Positions 9,701 to 17,282 of a stretch of DNA of 64,000 nucleotides are shown piece by piece (the stretch's first letter is position 1; each line of letters opens with the position of its first letter). The stretch comes from Spirochaeta isovalerica (lineage in GTDB: Bacteria > Spirochaetota > Spirochaetia > DSM-2461): NCBI RefSeq assembly GCF_014207565.1, contig NZ_JACHGJ010000009.1, positions 62,001-126,000 of the forward strand, in the 5' to 3' direction. A program made the translations under genes and the position numbers. The notes beneath the pieces were generated by a model. That model saw only the letters and a list, made by a program, of their open reading frames with translations. It was not told the origin of the DNA and searched no databases.

Positions 9701-10447
9701 ATGATTGGCATATTTGAAACCCAGTGCCGTAAAGCGCTCTTTATCCGGCAGGTTTCCCCCTCTCATGCGGCACCAGGCATTATGGAGAGCCCCCCGGCCA
9801 TTATTAAAATCCATGATAGATTCAAGTATTTCCCGGCGATGCTCCCTGTCGGGTTGGATTTCAATACCCGGTCCGAGCAACTCCCGGCCGACCATTTGTC
9901 CCAGATCCGCAAGGGCTTCTTCATAGCCGCCGTTCCCCAGAAAAGCTTTGTATTTGATCAGCTGCCCCCGGTCCATGGATTCTCCCATTTCCCTCATATA
10001 ATCGCGAACCGCTTCATCAATGATATCGCCATCGCTTTCCATATCCATACTGAACTGACTGAGAGATTCAAAGGGATAAGCTTTGAGCACATTGAGACAA
10101 AAACTGTGAATTGTAAAAATCGATGCCTTTTCAAACTCGTAAACGGCCTGACGGATATTGTCCAGTTCTTTCGATTTCAGTTTCCGCTTGTCTCCGCCCA
10201 GATCCAGCTCTCCGGTGCGGGAGGCTTCGTTCAGAATGATCCGGATCCGTTCTTTCAACTCCCTGGCGGCTTTTCTCGTGAATGTTACGACCAGAATCTG
10301 AGGCAGAGTCAAAGGACCTTCAGCGACAAGCAGGGAAACAATCCTTTCGATCGTATAGGTTTTACCCGTTCCGGCCGAAGCTTCCAGCTGAATATTCCTG
10401 AGCAGGTCGATGTTTTCCGAAAAGGAAAAATTCCCTGTAAGAGACAT
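6746..10447 (-). CDS. recB: exodeoxyribonuclease V beta subunit, RecB helicase-nuclease
   Basis: 1233 residues (E. coli 1180). The 3'-5' SF1A helicase part has Walker A 'EASAGTGKTYTIER' (about 22-35), 'FTIHSFC' (111-117), motif II DEFQDTDQRQW (396-406) and 'GDPKQSIYRFRGAD' (425-438), then 'IMTMHASKGLEFPIVF' and 'YVALTRASSRLY'. The C-terminal nuclease domain carries 'GFIDLIFIYEGKYYIADWKTTS', where D1130 and K1132 correspond to the RecB-family nuclease DxK, and 'HHYKLQSLIYITAL' follows. The subunit loads onto blunt DNA ends with RecC and RecD and cuts DNA. Only 1 nt separates it from the recC stop, and its stop overlaps the recD start. Confidence 0.97.
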   Translation of the reverse strand: MSLTGNFSFSENIDLLRNIQLEASAGTGKTYTIERIVSLLVAEGPLTLPQILVVTFTRKAARELKERIRIILNEASRTGELDLGGDKRKLKSKELDNIRQAVYEFEKASIFTIHSFCLNVLKAYPFESLSQFSMDMESDGDIIDEAVRDYMREMGESMDRGQLIKYKAFLGNGGYEEALADLGQMVGRELLGPGIEIQPDREHRREILESIMDFNNGRGALHNAWCRMRGGNLPDKERFTALGFKYANHLENAVLKLQKIPVETDLISLSVFISQNETILNQFMRFLPENLGEKNNPESIPPDPFVQAAEDFLDLYLFDKDNPGADLYRRAMKAAFIIEAYDSINNKLKRKKAITGKLDFNDLIGRLHQGLCSSGDQYRPELVREIRKRYRTVLIDEFQDTDQRQWDIFQKIFGCDDNHNFFLVGDPKQSIYRFRGADLEVYYQACRGGAVDGRYTLGKNFRSISPLVEGVNRFFSSVLDPALHCGHTSPTSFAPVEAGKPAAPKVEDGEAAFQFIRIESEENEEGISDIAKGKNTWFQLISYKSYVLLAGTKIGDRRIKPGDIAILAESNKDCRVLQSYLSSYSIPSIINSRERIFDTGEAADLLLFLKALIRMDNSTVKQLLMSRFYDRTPGQVVEGEAKGEFDYLTGLLLQWREMVDRGKIIEASRDFFRNCELEERLLAFQNGERSYSNFRQLIEFLHGEQLRSHLDAEKLYALLLGKICEPSRNDEDLIRLDKDSEAVQIMTMHASKGLEFPIVFFAGALKSGGNSGREIFYDYVESEKRHYDFLKTKKNEKYHLMDSWEERKRLYYVALTRASSRLYMPFFKNGGLSYLTSLYSSFAAEDIERIAGDFSDLLSFSHPLHSGLLYKKNSKKKKSDIKILAETIDGALCGFIGKHREIYFLDSVLEREFLNHSSRQDCLYREDNEDVTPVFKPLKAEAGYDDRYIRISSYSSILREAERGREPAPARHNDADRDDVAVANRDEKVDEVLLTRGAVFGELVHRIFEEMDYSLAHESTLEDFLKNEEADRLLRDLSVRFFDNKWYARSSLPLKKLVYRTLRNGLPHGCPSLSVLKGEERLHEMEFHMTVNECSRLMVDSAYAGEVEDGLLKGFIDLIFIYEGKYYIADWKTTSSPKGDTYDDYSPDILAEMMDDHHYKLQSLIYITALYRYLKSLEGDIFDYEEHFGGCYYFFVRGMNGEADSDRGIHFYRPAEGEMLSFASQFTPLEAVL

Positions 10448-10448
10448 A

Positions 10449-13400
10449 TTATTTCCCCTTTCCCTTCTTAAGAGTGTTGTTTAAAAAACAATATACAAGA
10501 TCGACGAACCGGGACATTCTATCCCCATCGAAATCCGGTAGATCCGGATAAGCGGCGGTTCTGTAGGGACATGTTTTCAATAAAGAAAATCCCCTATCCA
10601 TCGCAGAAATCTTATCGTTCCATATTTCCCGAATGGCGCTTGTGAATGACACCGATCCGGAGTTAGCGATTTGATCCCATCTTTTGACGGCTTCCTCCCC
10701 TATTTCAGGATAAAGAGGAAGCGGGCTTTGCTGATTATCCAGATATATGCCGATCAGACCGGCCATGTCGGGAAAGCCTTCTTTTTGATTAAAAACTGCC
10801 GATTCCCTTCCTTTGGGCGAAAGAAGATACGCCTTCAGATCATGACTGTTCATGACATCTTCCGGAAGAAGACCGCTAATGAGATAGGGTACGAAAAAGT
10901 GTGATAACCTGGCTTTATCCGAGTTGAACAATCCGGCATAGACAAATGTCTGATTTTCAAAAACATAGAGGGGAGGCAGCGTTCCTTTTATCCGGACCTC
11001 AATATTGTTTTCCAGACGGATTGCCGGAGACCTGAGAATTCCCTCCTCCAGTTTTGTTTCATCTCCGAATGTAAAAGCAACAGGCTCCGGTTTGTTCAGC
11101 AGATAGGGGATACTATGGATCTGTTCGAGAAGATTTACCGTATTCTCTTTCAGCCTGTCGACAAAGGGAACAGACAGTTCGTTGTCGATCTGTTCGCCCC
11201 GGGCATTTTGTATCCGTGAAAATTCCTCCAGTTTGTCATCAATAGATTCACCATCCCCTTCATCGCTTATCCCGCTATGAAGAAGTTCCTCGAGAAATGA
11301 GCGGTTAATGAAAAAATCGGCTTCAACATTCTCTTCCGCATCCTCTTCGGGTAGTTCATTTTCACCTATATAAACACCGCATGATTTATTGTAAAAAACT
11401 TTCAAAGGATTCTTCAGAAACATAAGGAGATCGGAAAATGTCAGCTCCAGGACGGTTTCCTCCTGATTAAGGGGAAGTGAATCGATCATTCGAACCGGAT
11501 CAGCAATCTTCCGGATACCGTAATAGATCTCCGAAAGCTTAAAATCCCGACGGCTATAGGAAACAAGCTCCTGATGCCCGGAGAAATATTCCCTGTCAAA
11601 AGGCTGAAGCTTTTCCCATTCAACAAGGGCGGAAAAGCAACTGTCCTTCCCGTCAATATAAAAGTGGTCGTCTATATAACCTGCCAGCTCGGAAATAAGC
11701 GATGAGGGCTGAAGAATTTCATTATCCACATTATTCCTACCCGTATAAAAGAGGGTAACCTTATCTTCCGCCGACAGAAATACTTCGAGAAAAGAATACT
11801 TATCACTTGTTCTGCGGGATAAATCGATTGAAATAACACTCTGAACCTCGTCCGTATCTTTCAGGTCAAAACTGAGGGCGTCATCAGAAGCGGGAAAGGC
11901 TTCTTCATTCAGTCCGAGAACCATAATGACCTTAAACGGGACTGCTCTAAGCGGCTTCAGGGAAGCGCAGCTGATTCCCTGTGTCAGATAACGGCCCCGG
12001 CTTCCTCCCGACTTATTTATAAACTCGGTCAGAAGCGATTTGAACATATAAAAATCGAAATTTCTGTTGGAAAGCTCCTCAAGGTTATCCAGCTCATTGA
12101 CCATATTGAGAATATCCCGGAAGCAGCCTTTGAGGCGGAGACGGTCACTGTCATCGCGGCCCGGATCATCTTCAGCGGCGGCCAGATATGTCTCCATGAT
12201 CCTTTCCCAGACAAGAACCCATTCTTCGAGACGCAGCTTTATATCGGCAAGCAGATTCAGGTCCCGATGAAGAGAGCGAATTATATGAATAAGCCTGCCC
12301 GCGGAATAGGCATCGCTTTCATTCATCAGGGAAAAAGGAGCATCAAAAGGTTTTTCTGCTTCAGAGAGAGCCAATCCTTCCAGGATTCTTTCGAATCCCC
12401 GCTCCCAGCTATTGAAATCCGTGCCATGAATACCGAGTTCCCTTTTATGCCCGCTGTCTACAGCCCACTTGATATTGAGCTGATCACAGAAGCTAAGCCA
12501 GTTGTCGTATTCGGCAGAGTCTATGCGCTGCGAAGCGGCAAAACACCTGTTTGAAAAGAGAGAGAACAGTTCCTTTCTGGTAAATCGGGCACCGGTAAGA
12601 TTTAACAAGGACATAAATCCGCTGATGAAGGGAGAATCCCCCTCACCTTTCAGATCGATAATGTTGAAGGGAAGAGCGGCGCTGTCTTCTGAGGGAAATA
12701 CGGCTTCGATATACTGAGCATATTCATTGATATCTGGGGCCAGCACACCTATATCGGTTAGTTTAAGCTCCGGATCGCTCTCAAGGCATGAGAGGATTCT
12801 GTTTTTCAGGGCCTCCACTTCCCTCCATCGCCCAGTTGTTGAAACCACGGTCAGACTCCGGTCATCAGGATGAACAGGCCTTCTCAGATCAGGACTTTTA
12901 TTCAGCAGAAAATCACCCTGAATATGTGATAGAAGAGTATTTTTTTCAGGCAGGGGAAACTCTCTGTGGATCTTTTGTTCTGTTCCGGAAGACAACTCAT
13001 CCATCAGATTGCGAAATCCTTCATACAGGGCGCCCCAGCTTTTCAGCAGAGGCATGGAAAAAGGCTCACTGGAAAGCGTCGGGCTCAAAGCGAAGTGGTC
13101 GACAGGGACAAACTGCGAAAGATGCCTGAAAAACCTGAGCGACGAATCGCCCATAAAAGTCGAGCCGAAGAGAATAACCCGTACAGGATCTCCATCAAAC
13201 TCATCCCGCTCCTCTGCAATAGCAGAAAGAATACTGCTTAAATGGATATAGGGCTTCGATCCGGAGAAAAGTTCATTCCAGATAGCCATCTGCCATCTCT
13301 CGTGTTTCAGCAGGACAGGATCCTGATCGACGCTTAAAAAAGGAATGCCTTTCTCCCAGGAGGAAATCAAAGCCTGGCAGTTCATACCGTAATAATAGAA

Positions 13401-13883
13401 AAGACCGGCGATGCTGTCCGAAAGCTGATAAAGCCTGAGGCTATTAATTGTCTGGAAATCTTTTTCTCCCGAACCGGTCCCTTTTATATAGTTTTCCAGT
13501 TCTCTGAAGAGCCCGCTTCCGGATCCGCTTCCTGGAAGATCGGTCCTAAGCAGCTCTTCCAGTTTCTTATAGACAATCACTTTCAGATTATCCATAAACA
13601 AAACCGCTTTTTCTTCTCTGCCGCCTGTTCCTTCGAGCATCTCCCGCCCGAGAGGGAAAGACCGGATGAAGGTTCGGACGGCATTCTCCGGAAGAACGAT
13701 ATTGAGATTGGCCGACACTCCGTATCGCCCGGCCAGTTCCAGCTTGAGCCATTCACCCATACTACGGTTTTGAACGATAAGGAAAACCTTCTCCCCGAAA
13801 AGAGCCCTTCCGCGAAGAACCTCTCCATATTGTCGAATAAATGATCTGAGCTCGTTGCTGAGAAATAGTCTATACTCGGGCAT
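10449..13883 (-). CDS. recC: exodeoxyribonuclease V gamma subunit, RecC
   Basis: 1144 residues (E. coli 1122). First gene of the recC-recB-recD(-srkA) operon. The N-terminal helicase-like domain opens with 'VFLIVQNRSMGEWLKLELA' and 'LPENAVRTFI', typical of RecC ('V.N.GM.RWL...A...G...N..F.LP'). The middle holds 'GVLAPDINEYAQYIEAVF' and 'VIMVLGLNEEAFPASD', the conserved RecC 'GM....FPR' position. The family is a helicase/nuclease pseudoenzyme that scans for Chi; accordingly no intact Walker A motif is seen. The ATG at 13881-13883 is the only sensible start. Whether the local Chi sequence can be inferred needs genome-wide statistics. Confidence 0.95.
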   Translation of the reverse strand: MPEYRLFLSNELRSFIRQYGEVLRGRALFGEKVFLIVQNRSMGEWLKLELAGRYGVSANLNIVLPENAVRTFIRSFPLGREMLEGTGGREEKAVLFMDNLKVIVYKKLEELLRTDLPGSGSGSGLFRELENYIKGTGSGEKDFQTINSLRLYQLSDSIAGLFYYYGMNCQALISSWEKGIPFLSVDQDPVLLKHERWQMAIWNELFSGSKPYIHLSSILSAIAEERDEFDGDPVRVILFGSTFMGDSSLRFFRHLSQFVPVDHFALSPTLSSEPFSMPLLKSWGALYEGFRNLMDELSSGTEQKIHREFPLPEKNTLLSHIQGDFLLNKSPDLRRPVHPDDRSLTVVSTTGRWREVEALKNRILSCLESDPELKLTDIGVLAPDINEYAQYIEAVFPSEDSAALPFNIIDLKGEGDSPFISGFMSLLNLTGARFTRKELFSLFSNRCFAASQRIDSAEYDNWLSFCDQLNIKWAVDSGHKRELGIHGTDFNSWERGFERILEGLALSEAEKPFDAPFSLMNESDAYSAGRLIHIIRSLHRDLNLLADIKLRLEEWVLVWERIMETYLAAAEDDPGRDDSDRLRLKGCFRDILNMVNELDNLEELSNRNFDFYMFKSLLTEFINKSGGSRGRYLTQGISCASLKPLRAVPFKVIMVLGLNEEAFPASDDALSFDLKDTDEVQSVISIDLSRRTSDKYSFLEVFLSAEDKVTLFYTGRNNVDNEILQPSSLISELAGYIDDHFYIDGKDSCFSALVEWEKLQPFDREYFSGHQELVSYSRRDFKLSEIYYGIRKIADPVRMIDSLPLNQEETVLELTFSDLLMFLKNPLKVFYNKSCGVYIGENELPEEDAEENVEADFFINRSFLEELLHSGISDEGDGESIDDKLEEFSRIQNARGEQIDNELSVPFVDRLKENTVNLLEQIHSIPYLLNKPEPVAFTFGDETKLEEGILRSPAIRLENNIEVRIKGTLPPLYVFENQTFVYAGLFNSDKARLSHFFVPYLISGLLPEDVMNSHDLKAYLLSPKGRESAVFNQKEGFPDMAGLIGIYLDNQQSPLPLYPEIGEEAVKRWDQIANSGSVSFTSAIREIWNDKISAMDRGFSLLKTCPYRTAAYPDLPDFDGDRMSRFVDLVYCFLNNTLKKGKGK

Positions 13884-13940
13884 ACACCTAATATAGCCGA
13901 TGAAAATCGTCCCTACAAGCAGGATGATTTTTCAATAGCG

Positions 13941-14186
13941 ATGGATTATAGTAAAACTATGAAGTCGATCCTGCTGGTCCTTTTCATTATCATCTCCTTT
14001 TCTGCGGGCATCACTGCATTTATGTGGGGACAGCTTGCCGCAGCCGTTGCGCTGGCTATTATCGCACCAGTGGGACTCCTCTATTTACTCATTTCCACAC
14101 GCTACGCATCGAAAGCGGAAAAGCCTGAAAAAAAGAAGCGGCAGACAGCTGTTGATAACTATTTTCATCAAGAGAAAGATTCATGA
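13941..14186 (+). CDS. small membrane protein
   Basis: Up to 81 residues with two hydrophobic segments (about 7-27 and 30-53), a lysine-rich cytoplasmic-looking stretch (KAEKPEKKKRQ) and an acidic tail. A second in-frame ATG six codons downstream (13959) would give a cleaner membrane-protein start 'MKSILLVLFII'. No strong Shine-Dalgarno sequence decides between them. It is transcribed divergently from recC, and 57 bp separate the starts. A stem-loop that can act as terminator follows immediately. No family recognised; a generic two-helix inner-membrane protein. Confidence 0.6.
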   Translation: MDYSKTMKSILLVLFIIISFSAGITAFMWGQLAAAVALAIIAPVGLLYLLISTRYASKAEKPEKKKRQTAVDNYFHQEKDS

Positions 14187-14679
14187 ATAATCCACAGGAA
14201 AAGGCCGGAATTTCGGCCTTTCAGCGGAATTATTCACAAGTTATCCACAACCTAACCTGAATTTGTTCACTGAATTTCTATTTCTTCTCTTTAGTTCAGA
14301 AAAACAACGAACTATCTGAAAATTCGATTTTCAACCCGAAAAAGCCTCAAAAACCCCTTTTTTGTCCAGTTTTCTATCTAAATGTTAATATTTGTGTAGT
14401 ATCACCTGAAGTGGTGATAACCATAAATTCCCTGAGACCCCCGAATTTCGAGCCTAGAGCTAACTTTTCAACAAGTTATCCACAACCTATACAGTTTTGC
14501 TCTGATGCGCTGTGAATAAGATGTTAATTTATCAGAAATGGGAATTCAGAACAGTGAGAATTAATCAAGGGAATTCTGAAAAAAATAAAATTCAAATTCC
14601 CCGGAAATTCTCTTGAATTCATGAAATCAAATTCGATATTATCATGACTCACGCCTGAAATGAGGAACCCTATTTAACA
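14187..14679. other. gene-free AT-rich region with clustered DnaA-box-like 9-mers
   Basis: The only gene-free stretch over 300 bp in the window. It holds two exact TTATCCACA boxes (14241-14249 and 14476-14484), TTATTCACA at 14230-14238, its reverse complement TGTGAATAA at 14511-14519, and TAATCCACA at 14188-14196 (one mismatch). The two exact boxes lie in a 19-bp direct repeat, ACAAGTTATCCACAACCTA (14236-14254 and 14471-14489). A 7-bp inverted repeat TATCACC-N6-GGTGATA lies at 14400-14419. TTATNCACA is the DnaA consensus, so the region could be an origin or a DnaA-titration site. dnaA and dnaN are not adjacent, and the rightward genes are not consistently co-oriented, which argues for caution. 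Confidence 0.45.
14200..14221 (+). terminator. hairpin terminator after the small membrane protein gene
   Basis: AAAGGCCG, a 6-nt loop, then CGGCCTTT: a perfect 8-bp stem 14 nt after the stop codon. The downstream T-run is short, so termination efficiency is uncertain. Confidence 0.55.
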
Positions 14680-15684
14680 ATGAATAAAAAAGATTTTTTA
14701 CTCGAATACAAACTGATGAAAAGTACTGATACGTACATTGAATTTGACGGAGTCGATCACAGCGAGGACGGTTCATACGATTTCGCATCCATGTCTATCG
14801 ACAGCCTGGATCTCCGCGATCATCCTGAAGAAGTATTGAAAGCTGCGGAAAAAAGATGGAGCCAGACGAGAAAACTCCTGCTGGTTTACACGACAGAAAT
14901 AAAAAGCACGGGACTGAACAAGATTCTCTTCAATACTCTGAACACCTCAGCCGTACCGGCGGCTCCCGGCCTCTTTTTCTTTTTTAAAGACAGTGATCTG
15001 GCTGAAATATTCCAGTTTAACATTCATTGCGGCGACAAGGACGAGACAAAAGAAGATGTTCTCGTTTATCTGGCCCTTGCCAGAATCAAGAATGAAAGCG
15101 TTCTATCATCCATGCCGCAGATTCTGAAAGATAAAGTCACCGGGCATCTGGGAAACAATATCCGCGCTATTGCCGAAAGCCGGAAGCTCCTCGCTGTTAT
15201 GGGGCAACCGGGAAAGGTGAAAGAGCTGTGCGAGAAGACCGAAATGGGAATGCAGGATGATGAAGCTCTCTGGATTCACACCTCTCTTATCAAGGAGCTC
15301 GATCCGGCGCTTCGGGTTTATATCGGCTGCTCCGCTTTCTTTTACGGCGATCCGGCTTCCGCTGATATTATAAAAATCCATAAAAAGTCTTCTAAAATAA
15401 CCTACTATCTCTATGATGACTTTGAAAACAAGCTGCTGCCGGAAATGCACGACCGCATAAAAGTAGATCTCAGCCGCCAGAAAATGGACCATTTTGATCA
15501 TCGGAGCCATAGAAAACCGGAGGTTGTTTATTTTAAAGAAAGGTTTGTAAGCCCCCATAACAGCCGCTACGGGGAATGGAAGGATTTCAGCAATCATCTG
15601 CTGGAAAAAGGGTATGAACCGGATGGAATTCATATCGAACAGAACAGAAGTCTCAAAGAGATACTCAACAGCTTCTGCGCCTGA
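14680..15684 (+). CDS. conserved-looking protein of unknown function
   Basis: 334 residues, soluble, without signal peptide or membrane segment. The reading frame has the codon use of its neighbours and is closed by a strong terminator, so it is a real gene. I see no nucleotide-binding loop or metal motif. The predicted pattern is mixed alpha/beta, with hydrophobic strands 'RKLLLVYTTEI', 'APGLFFFFKDSD' and 'ALRVYIGCSAFFYG'. The upstream 493-bp region with DnaA-like boxes is its promoter region by default, though no clear Shine-Dalgarno sequence precedes the ATG. Function unknown. Confidence 0.7.
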   Translation: MNKKDFLLEYKLMKSTDTYIEFDGVDHSEDGSYDFASMSIDSLDLRDHPEEVLKAAEKRWSQTRKLLLVYTTEIKSTGLNKILFNTLNTSAVPAAPGLFFFFKDSDLAEIFQFNIHCGDKDETKEDVLVYLALARIKNESVLSSMPQILKDKVTGHLGNNIRAIAESRKLLAVMGQPGKVKELCEKTEMGMQDDEALWIHTSLIKELDPALRVYIGCSAFFYGDPASADIIKIHKKSSKITYYLYDDFENKLLPEMHDRIKVDLSRQKMDHFDHRSHRKPEVVYFKERFVSPHNSRYGEWKDFSNHLLEKGYEPDGIHIEQNRSLKEILNSFCA

Positions 15685-15697
15685 TTAAGCAGCATAG

Positions 15698-15723
15698 GCC
15701 CCGGTAAACTCCGGGGCTTTTTT
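15698..15723 (+). terminator. intrinsic terminator (GC-rich stem plus T-run)
   Basis: GCCCCGG, loop TAAACT, CCGGGGC, then six T. It ends the 334-residue gene on the plus strand and sits between two convergent genes. Confidence 0.9.
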
Positions 15724-15728
15724 ATATA

Positions 15729-15929
15729 TTATGACAAAGCCCAGGGATCATCTTCCAGTTCCTCCAAAACATCATCACCGCGGTACTCTCTGTCCCAGGC
15801 TTCCGAATCCATATCGTCGTAAGAATCTCCCCAGTCATCACTGCCGGAAAAATAATCTGAATTTTCTTCGTCATCCAGATCATCCAAAGACATTAAGTCA
15901 TCTTGATCATCGTAATCAAAATCACTCAT
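15729..15929 (-). CDS. very acidic small protein
   Basis: 66 residues, of which roughly 29 are Asp or Glu and only two are Arg. There is no lysine or cysteine. Four tryptophans sit in the second half (DDWGDS, SEAWDRE, DDPWALS). The start is preceded by AAAAGGAGGAGTTT, an excellent Shine-Dalgarno sequence, so translation is likely despite the low complexity. A palindrome CTGGAA-T-TTCCAG lies upstream at 15985-15997, close to AT-rich promoter-like sequence. Such acidic miniproteins can act as DNA mimics, chaperone tails or RNA polymerase delta-like factors; none of these can be chosen from sequence. Confidence 0.72.
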   Translation of the reverse strand: MSDFDYDDQDDLMSLDDLDDEENSDYFSGSDDWGDSYDDMDSEAWDREYRGDDVLEELEDDPWALS

Positions 15930-15984
15930 AAACTCCTCCTTTTAGAGCACATAACCGAACAAAAACTTTATAGTATAATTTATA

Positions 15985-15997
15985 CTGGAATTTCCAG
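15985..15997. promoter_or_regulatory. 13-bp palindrome upstream of acidic protein gene
   Basis: CTGGAATTTCCAG is a perfect palindrome around one central base. It lies about 55 bp upstream of the start of the acidic protein gene, beside the AT-rich AGTATAATTTATACT near-palindrome. It may be an operator; no regulator is assigned. Confidence 0.3.
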
Positions 15998-16023
15998 AGA
16001 AAACCACTTTTTTAAAAAAATAA

Positions 16024-16521
16024 TCACTCGAAAACAATAATGCCGTTCTCCGATTCAAGGAACTTTCCGGCACTTCTGAAATCGAGAAGGATGTTTTCCA
16101 GCTCATCGGTCTGAAATGTTCTGTAACTGATGAGATCGGCAAAATCCAACTGCGCTCCGAGAGCTTCCAGCTCTCTTCTCAAGACATCGGGAGAGGGGAT
16201 TTCGCCAGTAAGAAAAAATGAGGAAAAGAGACGTCTTCCCCTGGTCATCCATGTTTCAACCTTGTCGCTGTCAGGCTGATACCCCAGGGGGAACTGATCC
16301 GGATAGAGAATATGGTCCTTGAATACAAAGAGAAAGGAATTATCACCGAAATCTTTAAGTGAGCGGGAAAATTCCAGAGTCAAAGGAAGAGCGCCGATCA
16401 AAAGATGATCGAGACGGCCGTACAAATCGGCAAAAAAATTAATGGAAGAAAAGAGATTTCCGAAATTTTTTGTATTTTCATTCAAGTTGAATCTGAGCGA
16501 ATATAATAAATCCTGTTCCAT
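16024..16521 (-). CDS. protein of unknown function
   Basis: 165 residues. The ATG at 16519-16521 follows an AGGTG Shine-Dalgarno-like element by about 6 nt; a GTG one codon upstream is the alternative. The protein is soluble and rich in Phe and Leu, with 'NSFLFVFKDHILYP' and 'TRGRRLFSSFFLTGEIP'. No motif is recognised. It is divergent from the DUF1456 gene. It could be a partner of the neighbouring acidic protein in the same direction, but the gap between them is about 95 bp and no operon is proven. Confidence 0.6.
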   Translation of the reverse strand: MEQDLLYSLRFNLNENTKNFGNLFSSINFFADLYGRLDHLLIGALPLTLEFSRSLKDFGDNSFLFVFKDHILYPDQFPLGYQPDSDKVETWMTRGRRLFSSFFLTGEIPSPDVLRRELEALGAQLDFADLISYRTFQTDELENILLDFRSAGKFLESENGIIVFE

Positions 16522-16596
16522 CACAAAGCACCTGAATTCATTTTCGGCCTAACCGCGACATTGTTCAATCACAAACGTCCGTGGTAAAGTTATTTC

Positions 16597-16824
16597 ATGA
16601 CCAATAATGACATTTTTAAAAAATTAAGAATAGCCTTCAACATGAAAGATACCGATATAATTGAAACGCTTGGCAAAGTCGGCTTTACCATATCGAAGAG
16701 CGAGATAAACGCCATATTCCGCAACAAAGGGCACAGGAACTACAAAGCCTGCGGAGACCAGCTGCTGAGAAAGTTTCTGGAAGGATTGATAGAAAGGGAG
16801 AGATCCACCGGCGTTAAGCAATAA
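16597..16824 (+). CDS. DUF1456 (YehS-like) family protein, single-repeat form
   Basis: 75 residues matching the DUF1456 signature: an N-terminal 'NNDIFKKLRIAFNMKDTDIIETL', then 'SKSEINAIFRNKGHRNYKACGDQLLRKFLEGLI'. E. coli YehS has two such repeats (about 155 residues); this protein has one, as in several spirochaete and firmicute members as far as I recall. The fold is helical and the function is unknown. The gene is upstream of a STAS-like gene in the same direction, 49 bp apart. Confidence 0.78.
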   Translation: MTNNDIFKKLRIAFNMKDTDIIETLGKVGFTISKSEINAIFRNKGHRNYKACGDQLLRKFLEGLIERERSTGVKQ

Positions 16825-16873
16825 AATTTGAAATTCCCGCTCCCATTGATTAAATTTTCCCTGGGGGAAAGGT

Positions 16874-17236
16874 ATGGAGAGATTAAAAGAAATTCACTCC
16901 GACGGAAAAGAGATGGTTTTTCTTAACCTGAGAGATTACAGGGATGATAAGATTTTTTTCCGGGAGATACTTCACCACACATCCGAACTTTTAAAGAAAA
17001 AGGGAAGTCCTCAGCTCCTGCTGATAGATTTCACCGGCATACCCTACACACACAAATTTTTTGAGATAACCAGGGAATTCATTTCCTCCAATCTCGACCA
17101 TATCAAAGCTGCCGCATTAGTCGGCGTTCAGCTCGAACAGGAAATTGATCCCGATATCGTTAAAAAGGCCGCAGACCTTCACATTCTCTTCTTCAATGAC
17201 CTGAACGACGCCAGAAATTGGCTGAAGCAAAAGTAA
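16874..17236 (+). CDS. STAS/SpoIIAA-like domain protein
   Basis: 120 residues with alternating strands and helices: 'SPQLLLIDFTGIPYTHKFFEITREFI', 'HIKAAALVGVQLEQEIDPDIVKKA' and 'LHILFFNDLNDARNWL'. This resembles the SpoIIAA-like (STAS-like) fold found in many small cytoplasmic bacterial proteins. A strong Shine-Dalgarno sequence (GGGGGAAAGG) precedes the ATG. The antiporter gene follows 46 bp downstream on the same strand. STAS domains often regulate anion transporters, so a regulatory role towards the antiporter is conceivable but inferred. Confidence 0.6.
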   Translation: MERLKEIHSDGKEMVFLNLRDYRDDKIFFREILHHTSELLKKKGSPQLLLIDFTGIPYTHKFFEITREFISSNLDHIKAAALVGVQLEQEIDPDIVKKAADLHILFFNDLNDARNWLKQK

Positions 17237-17282
17237 TCAATATACTTTTACAATTCGCACCGGTGAGATTAAACTTATATTC

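Noticed and set aside
9701-10471. 256-codon open frame opposite the recB start region
   Set aside because: It is antisense to conserved RecB motifs, with no plausible start signal or domain.
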